A stretch of DNA of 64,000 bases from the NCBI RefSeq assembly GCF_900114785.1, contig NZ_FOUG01000002.1, forward strand, positions 310,001 through 374,000, in the 5' to 3' direction. This DNA is from Variovorax sp. OV329 (GTDB taxonomy: Bacteria; Pseudomonadota; Gammaproteobacteria; Burkholderiales; Burkholderiaceae_C). The notes beneath the pieces are model-generated. The model was not told the origin of the DNA. It made no database searches and saw only the letters and a program-made list of their open reading frames with translations. Made by a program: the position numbers and the translations under genes. Below are positions 20,620 to 30,011 of the stretch, one piece after another (position 1 is the stretch's first letter; every line of letters starts with the position of its first letter).

Positions 20620-21062
20620 AGAACAAGACGCTGGCCGCCTGGCTCGCCTTTCTTGGCGGCCCGCTGGGCCTGCACCGCTTCTACCTGCATGGCCTGGGTG
20701 ACTGGGTGGGCTGGCTGCTGCCCATTCCCACCGCCCTGGGCCTGTACGGCATCGAGCGCGCGCGGATGTTCGGGCTGGACGACGGCCTGAGTTGGGTACT
20801 GATCCCCTTCCTGGGCTTCACCATCGCGGCCTGCGCGCTCACCGCCATCGTCTACGGCCTGATGACGCCGGAGAAGTGGAACGCGCGACACAACCCGCAG
20901 GGCGCGGCCGACGCACCGGCTGGCCGCACCGGCTGGCTGACCATCGGGGCGGTGGTGGTGTCGCTGTTCATCGGCGCCACGGTGCTGATGGCGAGCATTG
21001 CCTTCAGCTTCCAGCGCTACTTTGAGCACCAGGTCGAGGAAGGCCGACGGATGTCGCAGTGA
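20616..21062 (+). CDS. TM2 domain membrane protein
   Basis: 148 residues. It begins MKNKTLAAWLAFLGGPLGLHRFYLHGLGDW, split by the TM2 hallmark 'GGPLGLHRFYLHG', followed by two close helices around a short turn. A further helix (about 105-130) and a charged tail come after. Function of TM2 proteins in bacteria is not defined. Translation is probably coupled to the GNAT gene. Confidence 0.75.
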   Translation: MKNKTLAAWLAFLGGPLGLHRFYLHGLGDWVGWLLPIPTALGLYGIERARMFGLDDGLSWVLIPFLGFTIAACALTAIVYGLMTPEKWNARHNPQGAADAPAGRTGWLTIGAVVVSLFIGATVLMASIAFSFQRYFEHQVEEGRRMSQ

Positions 21063-21095
21063 GGCGGCCGGCGCGGGCCGGCTCGTACCTGTCGC

Positions 21096-21758
21096 TCAGG
21101 CCGGGACGGCCAGCGGATTGAGCACCGGCTCGCCAACCTTCGTGAGCGTGTTCCGATCCGTGTGATGGAAAGGCTCGGCCTGCCCGCGGATCTGCATCAC
21201 GGTGTCCTGGTCGTAGCTCCAGCTGCCGTCGGCGTGGAACTGCACCTCGATACGCCAGTCCGTCGTCGTGAAAGCATGCTCGATGAAAGGGTTGGAGACG
21301 ATGCCGTTGACCAGGCTGCCGCGCACCGCGCGCAACTCGAAGCGGTCCGCATCGGCGCTGGCCTGCCCGGACGCCATGGCCACCTGGCCGCGCGGAATCG
21401 CCAGCGTGTGCATCACGGTGGACGTGGCCGGCTCCCACAGCCAGAAGCCCACCTGCTCGTGGTACATCTTCGTGAAGCCCGGCTTGTGGATGAAGGTGTG
21501 ATAGCGCAGGCCGTAGAGCAGTTGCGGCCCGTTGGTCTGCGGGTCGACGGGATGCAGCGCGTAGCGCTCCACGTAGACCTGCGTCTTCGGCCCCTGCGCC
21601 TTGGGCTTGACGTCCACGCCCTTCTCGCCCGTCCACACACCGGCCATCCTGCGCAAGGGCCCCAGGTTGGCCAGCGTGTTGCCGTCCAGCGGCGAAGGCT
21701 CGGTGTAGATGTCGTCGGGGAAGCTGACGGCAGTGTCGGACGAGGAAGTCGGGGGCAT
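21096..21758 (-). CDS. Nitrobindin-like haem-binding beta-barrel protein (FABP-like)
   Basis: 220 residues resembling the nitrobindin/THAP4-like beta-barrel family that binds ferric haem and scavenges or isomerises reactive nitrogen species. The family opening 'LGPLRRMAGVWTGEKGVD' carries the G-x-W-x-G motif. Other matching stretches are 'HEQVGFWLWEPATSTVMHT' and the C-terminal 'HHTDRNTLTKVGEP', whose His could be the haem ligand. The start MPPTSSSD has an AAGAAG-type ribosome site. The protein has no signal peptide. Haem binding is an inference from family resemblance. Confidence 0.72.
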   Translation of the reverse strand: MPPTSSSDTAVSFPDDIYTEPSPLDGNTLANLGPLRRMAGVWTGEKGVDVKPKAQGPKTQVYVERYALHPVDPQTNGPQLLYGLRYHTFIHKPGFTKMYHEQVGFWLWEPATSTVMHTLAIPRGQVAMASGQASADADRFELRAVRGSLVNGIVSNPFIEHAFTTTDWRIEVQFHADGSWSYDQDTVMQIRGQAEPFHHTDRNTLTKVGEPVLNPLAVPA

Positions 21759-21865
21759 GCGAGTTCTTCTTTTTCGGGTTGAATTTGCGCCCGACTGTAG
21801 CCGCATGCGGGCCGTCCGGAATCCGCCATTCGAGCCGGATCCTTGCCGCCCGCGCGGCCCTGGGT

Positions 21866-22876
21866 TCAGAACAGCTGCAGGCTGATCCAGTAGGCGATGG
21901 CGGCCACGAAGGCGCTGGCGGGGATGGTGAAGATCCACGCCCACACGATGTTGCCCGCCACGCCCCAGCGCACCGCGCTCATTCGCTGCGCCGCGCCCAC
22001 GCCGACGATGGCGCCGGTGATGGTGTGCGTGGTCGACACCGGAATGCCGAGGAAGGTAGCCAGAAACAGGGTCAGCGCCCCGCCCGTTTCCGCGCAGAAG
22101 CCACCCACGGGCTTGAGCTTGGTGATCTTCTGGCCCATGGTCTTGACGATGCGCCAGCCGCCGAACATGGTGCCCAGCGCGATGGCCGTGTAGCAGCTCA
22201 CGATGGTCCAGGCCGGCGGTGCCGCCTCGCCGGCTCCGGCGTGGCCCGTGGCGATCAGCAGCATCCAGATGATGCCGATGGTCTTTTGTGCGTCGTTGCC
22301 GCCGTGGCCCAGGCTGTAGGCGCCGGCCGAGACCAGCTGCAGCCGGCGAAACCAGCGGTCGACCCGGGAAGGCGTGGAGCGTCTGAACACCCAGGCCACC
22401 GCCACCATCATCAGCGCGCCCAGGAAGAAGCCCAGCACCGGCGAGACGAAGATGAAGGCCACCGTCTTCAGGATGCCCGGCGCCAGCAGTGCGCTGGAGC
22501 CCGCCTTGGCCATCACCGCGCCCACGATGCCGCCGATGAGCGCATGCGAGGAACTGCTGGGGATGCCGTAGTACCAGGTCACCAGGTTCCAGGTGATGGC
22601 GCCCAGGAGCGCCCCGAAAACCACGTGGACGTCCACCACGCCGGGCTCCACGATGCCCTTGCCCACGGTGGCCGCCACGCTCAGGTGGAAGACGCCGATG
22701 GCCAGCAGGTTGAAGAAGGCGGCGAACAGCACCGCCTGCCCCGGCTTGAGCACGCCGGTGGAGACCACCGTGGCGATCGAGTTGGCGGCGTCATGGAAGC
22801 CGTTCATGAAGTCGAAGGCCAGCGCAAGGCCCACGAGCAGGATCACCAACCACAGGCTGGCCTGGACTGTCGTCAT
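21866..22876 (-). CDS. pit: Low-affinity inorganic phosphate transporter Pit
   Basis: Proton-coupled permease for metal-phosphate complexes in the inner membrane. Its 336 residues carry the duplicated PF01384 signatures 'FDFMNGFHDAANSIATVV' near the start and 'LGHGGNDAQKTIG' in the second half, and 'GIPVSTTHTITGAIVGVG'. About ten hydrophobic helices are present. It is 10 bases after the DUF47 gene, the widely conserved DUF47-pit operon. A Pho box lies ahead of the operon. Confidence 0.93.
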   Translation of the reverse strand: MTTVQASLWLVILLVGLALAFDFMNGFHDAANSIATVVSTGVLKPGQAVLFAAFFNLLAIGVFHLSVAATVGKGIVEPGVVDVHVVFGALLGAITWNLVTWYYGIPSSSSHALIGGIVGAVMAKAGSSALLAPGILKTVAFIFVSPVLGFFLGALMMVAVAWVFRRSTPSRVDRWFRRLQLVSAGAYSLGHGGNDAQKTIGIIWMLLIATGHAGAGEAAPPAWTIVSCYTAIALGTMFGGWRIVKTMGQKITKLKPVGGFCAETGGALTLFLATFLGIPVSTTHTITGAIVGVGAAQRMSAVRWGVAGNIVWAWIFTIPASAFVAAIAYWISLQLF

Positions 22877-22886
22877 GGCAGGGGGC

Positions 22887-23531
22887 TCAGGAATTCTCGA
22901 GGACGATGCCCTCGATCACGTTGGCGACGTCCTCGCACTTGTCCGTGATGGTCTCGAGCAGTTCGTAGATGGCCTTGAGCTTGATGACCTCGCGCACGTC
23001 CGGCTCCTCGCGAAAGAGCTTGCTCATGGCGCTGCGCATCACGCGGTCGGCATCGGATTCGAGGCGGTCGATTTCCTCGCAGGCCTTGAGCGTGGCCTCG
23101 GCGGTGGCCGGGTCGGCGATCTTGCCCAGGAACTTCACCGCGTCCTTCACCCGCTCGCAGCACTTGACCGACAGGCTGGTCAGGCGCGCGATCTCCTCCG
23201 TCATGTGCCGCACGTCGTACAGGGCCATGGTCTCGGCCGAGTCCTGGATCAGGTCGGCCACGTCGTCCATGGTGTTGATCAGCTTGTGGATCTGCTCGCG
23301 GTCGATCGGCGTGATGAAGGTCTTGTGCAGCAGGCGGTTGACGTCATGCGTCACGCGGTCGGCGGCGCGCTCGGCGTTGTCGACATCGCGGTTGTACTGC
23401 TCGCGCAGGTGCAGGTCGTTGTAGTTCGCCACCAGTTGCTCGAAGGCGTGGCCCGCCTCGACGATGCGCTCGGCATGCTGGTTGAACATCTCGAAAAAAT
23501 TGCCCTCGCGGGGCAGCAGCTTGCCGAACAT
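22887..23531 (-). CDS. DUF47 / PhoU-like phosphate transport regulator
   Basis: A 214-residue all-helical PhoU-like (DUF47) protein that works with Pit. It starts MFGKLLPREGNFFEMFNQHA, typical of the family. The repeated acidic heptads ('HKLINTMDDVADLIQDSAE', 'EEIDRLESDADRVMR', 'CEDVANVIEG') form metal-binding E/D-x3-D patches as in PhoU. It is encoded directly before pit with a Pho box at 23555-23572 some 24 bases ahead of the start. The orfA-pit operon of Sinorhizobium meliloti has the same layout and is repressed by PhoB. Confidence 0.9.
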   Translation of the reverse strand: MFGKLLPREGNFFEMFNQHAERIVEAGHAFEQLVANYNDLHLREQYNRDVDNAERAADRVTHDVNRLLHKTFITPIDREQIHKLINTMDDVADLIQDSAETMALYDVRHMTEEIARLTSLSVKCCERVKDAVKFLGKIADPATAEATLKACEEIDRLESDADRVMRSAMSKLFREEPDVREVIKLKAIYELLETITDKCEDVANVIEGIVLENS

Positions 23532-23554
23532 GGCGTGAATCCCTTTGGTCTTTT

Positions 23555-23572
23555 GTGTCAGTTTGATGACAG
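23555..23572 (-). promoter_or_regulatory. Candidate Pho box (PhoB site) of the DUF47-pit operon
   Basis: Read leftward it is CTGTCAT-CAAA-CTGACAC: a perfect first 7-mer, a 4-base AT-rich spacer, and a second 7-mer with one or two mismatches to CTGT(C/A)A(T/C). It ends 24 bases before the DUF47 start, where it would cover the promoter and could repress. Confidence 0.65.
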
Positions 23573-23660
23573 GGCGCGAACCCGCGAGTGTAAAGGGCCC
23601 GGGTAAACCCAGGCAGCTTCCTGCCGGCACGACGCCAGCAGCCTGGCGGTGGCGGCCGTC

Positions 23661-24119
23661 CTAGAGGCGCTCGATGGCCTGGTCCGTCACGGCGGCGAGC
23701 TGCGCGGGCGAGACCCGCTTCGGGGCAATCTCCGCCAAGGGGACCAGGACGAAGGCCCTCTGGTGCATGCGCGGGTGCGGCAGGGTCAGGACAGGCGTGT
23801 CGAGCACCGTGGCGCCGTGCATCAGCAGGTCCAGGTCCAGCGTGCGCGGGGCGTTGCGGTAGGGGCGCTCCCGCCCGGCCGCCAGTTCCAGCGCCTGCAA
23901 CCGGGCCAGCAGGTCCAGCGGTGCCAGGTCGGTCTCCAGTGCCACGACGGCATTGACGAAGTCGGGACCGCCGGCATCGACCGGCGCCGTGCGGTACAGC
24001 GAGGAACAGGCTGCCAGCCGGCTTTGCGGCAAGCGGCCCAGGGCCTGGATCGCGCCTTCGACCGCCTGCCGCGCGTCGCCGAGGTTGGCGCCGATCGCGA
24101 CGTAGGCGGTCTGGGTCAT
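23661..24119 (-). CDS. folK: HPPK, folate pyrophosphokinase
   Basis: Transfers pyrophosphate from ATP to 6-hydroxymethyl-7,8-dihydropterin in folate synthesis. It is 152 residues, with the N-terminal '[20 protein letters not shown]' and the HPPK signature '[18 protein letters not shown]' that includes the Mg-binding Asp pair. '[19 protein letters not shown]' follows. Its ATG overlaps the pcnB stop (ATGA). Order hda-pcnB-folK is common in Burkholderiales. Confidence 0.96.
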   Translation of the reverse strand: MTQTAYVAIGANLGDARQAVEGAIQALGRLPQSRLAACSSLYRTAPVDAGGPDFVNAVVALETDLAPLDLLARLQALELAAGRERPYRNAPRTLDLDLLMHGATVLDTPVLTLPHPRMHQRAFVLVPLAEIAPKRVSPAQLAAVTDQAIERL

Positions 24120-25723
24120 TGACCGCTTTCTGCCGCGCCGCTGTCGCCGCCGCCGCCGCCACCACCGCTGCGCGGCTTGCGGCGGCGCCGGCGCTTGCGC
24201 GGGGCGCCGGAGGCACCCTCACCCTCGCCGACCTCGCTGGTGACGGCGGATTCGGCCTCGGCCACCTCCCCCGCCTCGGATGCGGATGCCGCATCCGCCT
24301 CACGCGTCTTCGGCGCGCGGGCATGCACGCGGCGGCCCTTGTGCTGCTCCTCGCGCACCTGGTCCAGCAAGTCCTGGCGGCGCATGTCGTCGGCGGTGCT
24401 GAATTCCTGCCACCACTCGGCGATCGCCTCGCTCACCTCGCCCACGTCGGCGCGCAGGCGCATGAAGTCGAAGGCGGCACGGAAGCGCGCCTGTTCCACC
24501 AGGCTGTAGGGCGTGGCGCCACTGCGCTTGTCGAAGCGCGGCTGCATCATCCAGATCTCGCGCATGTCCGCGGCCAGCTTGCCGCGGCCCGACACGTCGC
24601 CGATGCGGGCGTTGAAGACGTCGTCGATCGAATCCTGCAGCGCCGGGAACGGCGCCTGGCCGCGCTGGCCATGGCGGCCTTCCATTCGCTGCGCCCAACC
24701 GTCGCGCACGTCCTTCCAGAGCACGCAGGCCAGCAGGAAGCTGGGCGCCACCGGCTTGCCCTCGCCGACGCGGCGGTCGGTGTCCTGCAGGGCGGCCTTG
24801 ACGAAGGGCAGGTCGGCCCGCTCCACCACCACGTCCAGCAGCGGGTAGATGCCGCGCTCCAGGCCCAGGGTGCGCAGCTGCGCCACCGTGGCCACCGCAT
24901 GGCCGGTCTGCAGCAGCTTGAGCATCTCGTCGAACAGGCGGCTCTGCGGCACGTCGGCCAGCAGCTTGCTCATCTCGACCAGCGGGGCGGCCGTCTTGGG
25001 CTCCAGCTTGAAGCCCAGGGCGGCGAGCTTGGCCGAGAAGCGGATGGCGCGGATGATGCGCACCGGGTCTTCGCGGTAGCGCGTGGCGGGGTCGCCGATC
25101 ATGCGCAGCATCAGCTTCTTCGCGTCCTTCAGGCCGTTGTGGTAGTCGACCACCAGCTCGCGGGCCGGGTCGTAGTACATGGCGTTGACGCTGAAGTCGC
25201 GGCGCGCCGCATCCTCGTCCTGCGGGCCCCAGACGTTGTCGCGCAGCACGCGGCCGCTGGCGTCCACCGCATGCTTCATGGCGGCCAGCTCGCCCTTGCT
25301 GGTGCGCTCGTTGCCGGCCACCTGCTCGGCCGCCGCGTTGTCCATGTAGGCGCGGAAGGTGGAGACCTCGATCACCTCGTGCTCGCGCCCGCGGCCGTAC
25401 ACCACGTGCACGATGCGAAAGCGCCGGCCGATGATGAAGGCGCGGCGGAACAGCGCCTTGACCTGCTCCGGCGTGGCATTGGTGGCCACGTCGAAGTCCT
25501 TGGGCCGCAGGCCCAGCAGCAGGTCGCGCACCGCGCCACCCACCACGTAGGCCTCGTAGCCCGCCTGCTGCAGGGTGGTCACGACATTCTTGGCGCGTTC
25601 GTCCACGAGCGACGGGTCGATGCCGTGCACGCTGGCCCCGTGCTCCTGGCGCTTGCCGAAACGGGCCTTGGCGCCGCTGTCGCCGGATTTGCCCAGCAAC
25701 TTGTCGATGAATTTCTTGATCAT
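24116..25723 (-). CDS. pcnB: Poly(A) polymerase I
   Basis: Adds 3' poly(A) tails that mark RNA for decay. The 535 residues contain the nucleotidyltransferase head '[13 protein letters not shown]' and '[14 protein letters not shown]' (catalytic Asp pair), 'RRFRIVHV', then '[12 protein letters not shown]' and the helical C-terminal domain. '[15 protein letters not shown]' and '[15 protein letters not shown]' separate poly(A) polymerase from CCA-adding enzymes. The last 70 residues are low-complexity: acidic Ala/Glu, then '[20 protein letters not shown]', probably an RNA-binding tail. It lies 33 bases after hda; many relatives carry a HAD phosphatase gene between them that is absent here. Confidence 0.95.
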   Translation of the reverse strand: MIKKFIDKLLGKSGDSGAKARFGKRQEHGASVHGIDPSLVDERAKNVVTTLQQAGYEAYVVGGAVRDLLLGLRPKDFDVATNATPEQVKALFRRAFIIGRRFRIVHVVYGRGREHEVIEVSTFRAYMDNAAAEQVAGNERTSKGELAAMKHAVDASGRVLRDNVWGPQDEDAARRDFSVNAMYYDPARELVVDYHNGLKDAKKLMLRMIGDPATRYREDPVRIIRAIRFSAKLAALGFKLEPKTAAPLVEMSKLLADVPQSRLFDEMLKLLQTGHAVATVAQLRTLGLERGIYPLLDVVVERADLPFVKAALQDTDRRVGEGKPVAPSFLLACVLWKDVRDGWAQRMEGRHGQRGQAPFPALQDSIDDVFNARIGDVSGRGKLAADMREIWMMQPRFDKRSGATPYSLVEQARFRAAFDFMRLRADVGEVSEAIAEWWQEFSTADDMRRQDLLDQVREEQHKGRRVHARAPKTREADAASASEAGEVAEAESAVTSEVGEGEGASGAPRKRRRRRKPRSGGGGGGGDSGAAESGQ

Positions 25724-25756
25724 TGGATTTCTTCTTCGAGGGGCCACCCGGGGCCC

Positions 25757-26443
25757 TCATTCATTTTCGAGCATTGCCCGGATGAGCGGGATGGTGATGG
25801 CACGCTGGGTCTGCAGGGCGAAGGCGTCCAGCTGCACCAGCAGTTCCATCAGGCTGCCCAGGTCGCGGCTGAATCGGTGCAGCATGTAGTTGAGCACGTC
25901 GTCCGACAGCATCACGCCGCGGGCGTCGGCCGCCTGGCGCAGCACCGCCCGGCGTTCGGCCTCGGTCAGCACGTGCAGCGCGAACACGTGGCCCCAGCCC
26001 AGGCGGGTGCGCAGGTCCTCGCGCAGCGGCAGGTCGGCCGGCGGCAGCAGGCCCGCCGCCACCACGCCGCGCTGCAGGCTCTGCGCGTTCACGAACCAGT
26101 TGAAGGCGGCGTGCTGCTGCACGGCGGTGTACAGGTGCACGTCGTCCAGCAGCACCGCGGCCCAGCCCTCGTCGAACTCGGGCGGCTCGTGCAGGCCGGC
26201 GTGCAGCCAGCCCACCCGGGCGCCCTGCCCGGCCAGCGCGGCGCGCACGCCTTCGAGAAGGTGCGTCTTGCCGCTTCCGCTCTCGCCCCACAGGTAGGTG
26301 GGGACGGGCGAAAGCTGGTGGGCGTGTCCGGCGCCACCCAGCCAGAGCCGGAGATGGTGCAGGGCTGCCTCGTTGGGTCCCGCGAAGTAGCCTTCGAGCG
26401 TCGGACCCGTCGTCAAGCCGATGTCGAGCGCGAGCTGCTTCAT
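25757..26443 (-). CDS. hda: DnaA-related replication inhibitor Hda
   Basis: A 228-residue AAA+ protein homologous to the DnaA ATPase domain. With the beta clamp it stimulates ATP hydrolysis by DnaA-ATP (RIDA) and prevents over-initiation. The N-terminal '[20 protein letters not shown]' holds the clamp-binding QLALDI-like peptide. Walker A is '[12 protein letters not shown]', the Walker B region '[10 protein letters not shown]', and the sensor region contains '[10 protein letters not shown]'. It has no DNA-binding domain. First gene of hda-pcnB-folK, divergent from purM with a 143-bp shared region. Confidence 0.95.
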   Translation of the reverse strand: MKQLALDIGLTTGPTLEGYFAGPNEAALHHLRLWLGGAGHAHQLSPVPTYLWGESGSGKTHLLEGVRAALAGQGARVGWLHAGLHEPPEFDEGWAAVLLDDVHLYTAVQQHAAFNWFVNAQSLQRGVVAAGLLPPADLPLREDLRTRLGWGHVFALHVLTEAERRAVLRQAADARGVMLSDDVLNYMLHRFSRDLGSLMELLVQLDAFALQTQRAITIPLIRAMLENE

Positions 26444-26586
26444 GGAAAGGGGTTGGGTGTTCAGGGCCGAAGGTCTATTGCCGGGCCCTTAAAATCGTGC
26501 GGAATTCTATCGGTCCGGCCCCGGCCGCCCCGGCGCGGGCCCTGCCGGACCCGATTTTCTCCCACCCTTTTGCCCGTTTGCACGCC

Positions 26587-27627
26587 ATGACCTCCGCCTC
26601 CAACGCCCCGCTCAGCTACAAAGATGCCGGAGTCGACATCGACGCGGGCGACGCGCTGGTCGACCGCATCAAGCCCCTGGCCAGGAAGACCATGCGCGAA
26701 GGCGTGCTGGCCGGCATCGGTGGCTTCGGCGCCCTGTTCGAGGTGCCCAAGCGCTACAAGGAGCCGGTGCTGGTCTCCGGCACCGACGGCGTGGGCACCA
26801 AGCTCAAGCTGGCCTTCGAGTGGAACATGCACGACACCGTGGGCATCGACCTGGTGGCCATGAGCGTGAACGACGTGCTGGTGCAGGGCGCCGAGCCGCT
26901 GTTCTTCCTGGACTATTTCGCCTGCGGCAAGCTGGACGTGGACACCGCCGCCGCCGTGGTCGGCGGCATCGCCGCCGGCTGCGAGCAGAGCGGCTGCGCC
27001 CTCATCGGCGGCGAGACGGCGGAAATGCCGGGCATGTACCCCGCCGGGGAATACGACCTGGCCGGCTTCGCGGTCGGCGCGGTCGAGAAGTCGAAGATCC
27101 TCACCGGCGCCGACGTGAAGCCCGGCGACGTGGTGCTGGGCCTGGTGTCCTCGGGCGTGCATTCGAACGGTTTCAGCCTGGTGCGCAAGGTGATCGAGCG
27201 CGCCGGCGCCGAGCTGCCCGCCACGCTGGACGGCAAGCCCTTCCGCCAAGCCGTGATGGCCCCGACCCGCCTGTACGTCAAGCCGGTGCTGCAGGCTCTG
27301 GCGCAGCACCCCATCAAGGCGCTGGCCCACATCACCGGCGGCGGCCTGCTTGAGAACATCCCGCGCGTGCTGCCCGAAGGCACGGCGGCCCACCTGCGCA
27401 AGGGCAGCTGGCCGCAGACCGAGCTGTTCGCCTGGCTGCAGAAGGTCGCCGGCATCGACGACATCGAGATGAACCGCACCTTCAACAACGGCATCGGCAT
27501 GGTGGTGGTGATCGATGCCGCGCACGCCAAGGCGTGTGCCGACACGCTGCGCGCGGCCGGCGAGACCGTCCATGAGATCGGAACCATCGCCGAGCGCGGG
27601 CAAGGCGCGGCCGTCGTGGTCGCCTGA
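26587..27627 (+). CDS. purM: Phosphoribosylformylglycinamidine cyclo-ligase (AIR synthetase)
   Basis: Fifth step of purine synthesis: ATP-dependent closure of FGAM to AIR. It is 346 residues. '[20 protein letters not shown]' is the N-terminal signature. '[17 protein letters not shown]' and '[20 protein letters not shown]' hold the ATP/Mg sites, and '[11 protein letters not shown]' and '[18 protein letters not shown]' are typical. The start MTSASNAP gives the family N-terminus. It is followed 25 bases later by perM, an order common in Comamonadaceae. Confidence 0.97.
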   Translation: MTSASNAPLSYKDAGVDIDAGDALVDRIKPLARKTMREGVLAGIGGFGALFEVPKRYKEPVLVSGTDGVGTKLKLAFEWNMHDTVGIDLVAMSVNDVLVQGAEPLFFLDYFACGKLDVDTAAAVVGGIAAGCEQSGCALIGGETAEMPGMYPAGEYDLAGFAVGAVEKSKILTGADVKPGDVVLGLVSSGVHSNGFSLVRKVIERAGAELPATLDGKPFRQAVMAPTRLYVKPVLQALAQHPIKALAHITGGGLLENIPRVLPEGTAAHLRKGSWPQTELFAWLQKVAGIDDIEMNRTFNNGIGMVVVIDAAHAKACADTLRAAGETVHEIGTIAERGQGAAVVVA

Positions 27628-27652
27628 TTCGTCAGGCGACACGAAGCCGCCG

Positions 27653-28723
27653 ATGGAAAACCCGCCCGCGTTTCAGCCGACGCGAGAACGCGTCTACTCG
27701 CGCCCGGTGCAGGTCGCCAGCTATGTGCTGATGGCCGGCGCCCTGCTCATCTGCCTCACGGCGCACCTGCTCACCGGCCTGCTGGCCGTGTGCGTGGGCT
27801 TCCTGGCGGCGCGCTGGTTCGCGCGCTGGATCCTGGCGGGACTCACTCCGCTGGCCGGCCGCCTCTTGTCGCCGCGCCGGCTGGGCCAGATCGCCGACGT
27901 GCTGGCGGTGCTGCTGCTGGTGGCCTCGCCCATTGCCATCCTCACCGGCACGCTTTCCCAGTCTCGGGAGGTGATGCTGTACGCGCCGCAGCAATACCGG
28001 GAACTGCTGGACTACGTGGCCCGCACGGTGCTGGAACTGCGCTCCAAGCTCTCGCCAGACATGGCGGTGTACCTGCCCGACGGGGTCGGCGACCTGCAGA
28101 AACTGGTGGCCCGCTACCTGAGCGCACAGGCCGGCTCGCTGGCCATGGCCGGCCGGGCCTGGCTCAACGCCCTGCTCTTCGCCTACGTGGGCCTCATCGT
28201 GGGCTCGGTGGCAGCGGTCACGCGGCGCAACATGGCCTCGGGCCCGCTGGCGCTGGCGCTGCGCGACCGGGTCACGCTCTTCGGCGAAGCCTTTGGCCAG
28301 ATCGTGGCAGCGCAGTTCTGGATCGCCAGCCTCAACACGGTGCTCACGGCCATCTTCCTGCTCTTCGTGCTGCCGCTGTGGAACCAGCACCTGCCTTACA
28401 CGCCGGCCCTGATCACCCTCACCTTCCTGGGCGGACTGGTGCCCATCGTGGGCAACCTCATCTGCAACGGCGTCATCACCATCGTGGGCCTGTCGGTCTC
28501 GCCGCTGACGGGCGCGGCCTGCCTGGCCTTCCTGATCCTCATCCACAAGGCCGAGTACTTCATCAACGCCAAGGTGGTAGGCCGGCGCACCCACATGGCG
28601 GTGTGGGAACTGCTGGCGGTGATGTTCGCCGCCGAGGCGGTGTTCGGGCCGGCCGGGCTGGTGGCCGCGCCGCTGTTCTACGCCTACCTCAAGAAGGAAC
28701 TGCAGGCCGGCGGACTGGTCTAG
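27653..28723 (+). CDS. AI-2E family transporter (PerM-like)
   Basis: A 356-residue polytopic membrane protein with at least seven helices. The C-terminal signature 'GGLVPIVGNLICNGVITIV' and 'KVVGRRTHMAVWELLAVMF' belong to the AI-2E/PerM family (PF01594), members of which act as exporters or Na/H antiporters. The substrate is unknown. N-terminal 20 residues are cytoplasmic and charged. It lies 25 bases after purM and probably shares its promoter. Confidence 0.88.
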   Translation: MENPPAFQPTRERVYSRPVQVASYVLMAGALLICLTAHLLTGLLAVCVGFLAARWFARWILAGLTPLAGRLLSPRRLGQIADVLAVLLLVASPIAILTGTLSQSREVMLYAPQQYRELLDYVARTVLELRSKLSPDMAVYLPDGVGDLQKLVARYLSAQAGSLAMAGRAWLNALLFAYVGLIVGSVAAVTRRNMASGPLALALRDRVTLFGEAFGQIVAAQFWIASLNTVLTAIFLLFVLPLWNQHLPYTPALITLTFLGGLVPIVGNLICNGVITIVGLSVSPLTGAACLAFLILIHKAEYFINAKVVGRRTHMAVWELLAVMFAAEAVFGPAGLVAAPLFYAYLKKELQAGGLV

Positions 28724-28830
28724 GGCGATGTCCTGAATTGATCGATTGAAGTCCCAGGGCGCGCGGCAAACCCGCATGCATACGGCGGAAAATGGACGTA
28801 CCGTTCAACTTTTCAGTCCCGGATGCTTCC

Positions 28831-29391
28831 ATGAAGACCTGTCTCATTGTGATCGACGCGCAGGAGTCCTTCCGCCAGCGCCCCTTCTTCAGCGAGCGCG
28901 ACCTGCCGGCCTACCTGGCGGCGCAGAACGCCCTCATCGCCGGCGCGCAGGCGGCGGGCCTGCCGATCGTGCGGGTCTTCCATGTCGACGGCCCGACCGA
29001 GGCGTCCAACCCATTCGCCGTGGAGTCCGGCCATGTGCGGCCGCTGGAAGGGCTGGACGACTTCGAGGCCGCACTCACCGTGAAGAAGCGCCGCCACAGC
29101 GCCCTGGTGGGCACCGGCCTGGACGTGTGGCTGACGCAGCAGGGCGTGGGCCGGATCATCGTGAGCGGCGTTCGCACCGAGCAGTGCTGCGAGACCACGG
29201 CCCGTCATGCCTCGGACCTGGGCTGGTCGGTGGACTTCGCGACCGACGCCACGCTGACCTGGGACATGAAGCAGCCCGACGGCAGCCCGCTGCCGGCGGC
29301 GGACATCAAGGCCCGCACCGCCACCGTGCTGGCGGGCCGCTTCGCCACGCTGGCCACCGTGGACGAGGCCCTGGCACGGGCCGGAACGTGA
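28831..29391 (+). CDS. Isochorismatase-family cysteine hydrolase
   Basis: A 186-residue alpha/beta hydrolase of the isochorismatase/nicotinamidase superfamily. The catalytic Asp is in 'LIVIDAQESF', Lys in 'TVKKRRHSAL' and Cys in 'SGVRTEQCCETTARHASD'. The substrate (an amide or vinyl ether) is unknown. Starting at MKTCLIVIDAQ gives the family N-terminus; an upstream ATG at 28792 is less likely. The stop overlaps the GTG of the DJ-1 gene (GTGA), beginning a tight three-gene cluster with DJ-1 and GlxA-type genes. Confidence 0.88.
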   Translation: MKTCLIVIDAQESFRQRPFFSERDLPAYLAAQNALIAGAQAAGLPIVRVFHVDGPTEASNPFAVESGHVRPLEGLDDFEAALTVKKRRHSALVGTGLDVWLTQQGVGRIIVSGVRTEQCCETTARHASDLGWSVDFATDATLTWDMKQPDGSPLPAADIKARTATVLAGRFATLATVDEALARAGT

Positions 29392-30011
29392 GCACCCTGC
29401 GCGTCCTGATCCTGGCCTTCGACGATGTCGAGGCGCTGGATTTCGCCGGCCCCTTCGAGGTGTTCACCACCGCGAGCCGCGTGCATGCGCGCCAGCACCC
29501 GGGGCAGGCGCCGCTCTTCGAGGTGCGCTCGGTCGCCATCGCCAAGGAAGTACGTGCCCGCGCGGGCCTGCGCCTGCTCGCCGACCACACGCTGGCCGAT
29601 GCGCCGGCGGCCGACGTGCTGATCGTTCCCGGTGGCGTGGTCGATGCCGCACTCGCCAGCCAGGCCACCCTGGACTGGATCGCGGCGCAGTCGCGCAGCG
29701 CGCGCATCACCGCCTCGGTATGCACCGGCGCCTTCCTGCTCGCGGCCAGCGGCGTGCTTCAGGGCGATGCACGCTGCACCACCCATTGGGAAGACATTGC
29801 CGACCTGCACGATCGCTTCCCGCAGCTGGACGTGGTGGACGACGTGCGCTGGGTGGACAACGGGCGCATCGTCAGCTCGGCCGGCATCAGCGCCGGCATC
29901 GACATGAGCCTGCACCTGGTGGAGCGCCTGGCCGGCCGCGACCTGGCATTGTGCACCGCGCGCCAGATGGACTTCGCATGGACCACGAACCTGAGCAACC
30001 CATCCGCGTAG
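29388..30011 (+). CDS. DJ-1/PfpI family protein
   Basis: A 207-residue single-domain glutamine-amidotransferase-fold protein. 'LRVLILAFDDVEALDFAGPFEVF' is split by the conserved acidic nucleophile-elbow helper, 'VLIVPGG' follows, and the nucleophile Cys is in 'TASVCTGAFLLAASG'. Family members include deglycases, isocyanide hydratase (InhA-like) and amidases. The pattern 'D-x-AGPFEVF...VCTGAFLLA...THWEDI' is most like isonitrile hydratase/DJ-1 proteins adjacent to GlxA regulators. It uses a GTG start, coupled to the isochorismatase gene, and overlaps the next gene by 34 bases. Confidence 0.85.
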   Translation: MSTLRVLILAFDDVEALDFAGPFEVFTTASRVHARQHPGQAPLFEVRSVAIAKEVRARAGLRLLADHTLADAPAADVLIVPGGVVDAALASQATLDWIAAQSRSARITASVCTGAFLLAASGVLQGDARCTTHWEDIADLHDRFPQLDVVDDVRWVDNGRIVSSAGISAGIDMSLHLVERLAGRDLALCTARQMDFAWTTNLSNPSA

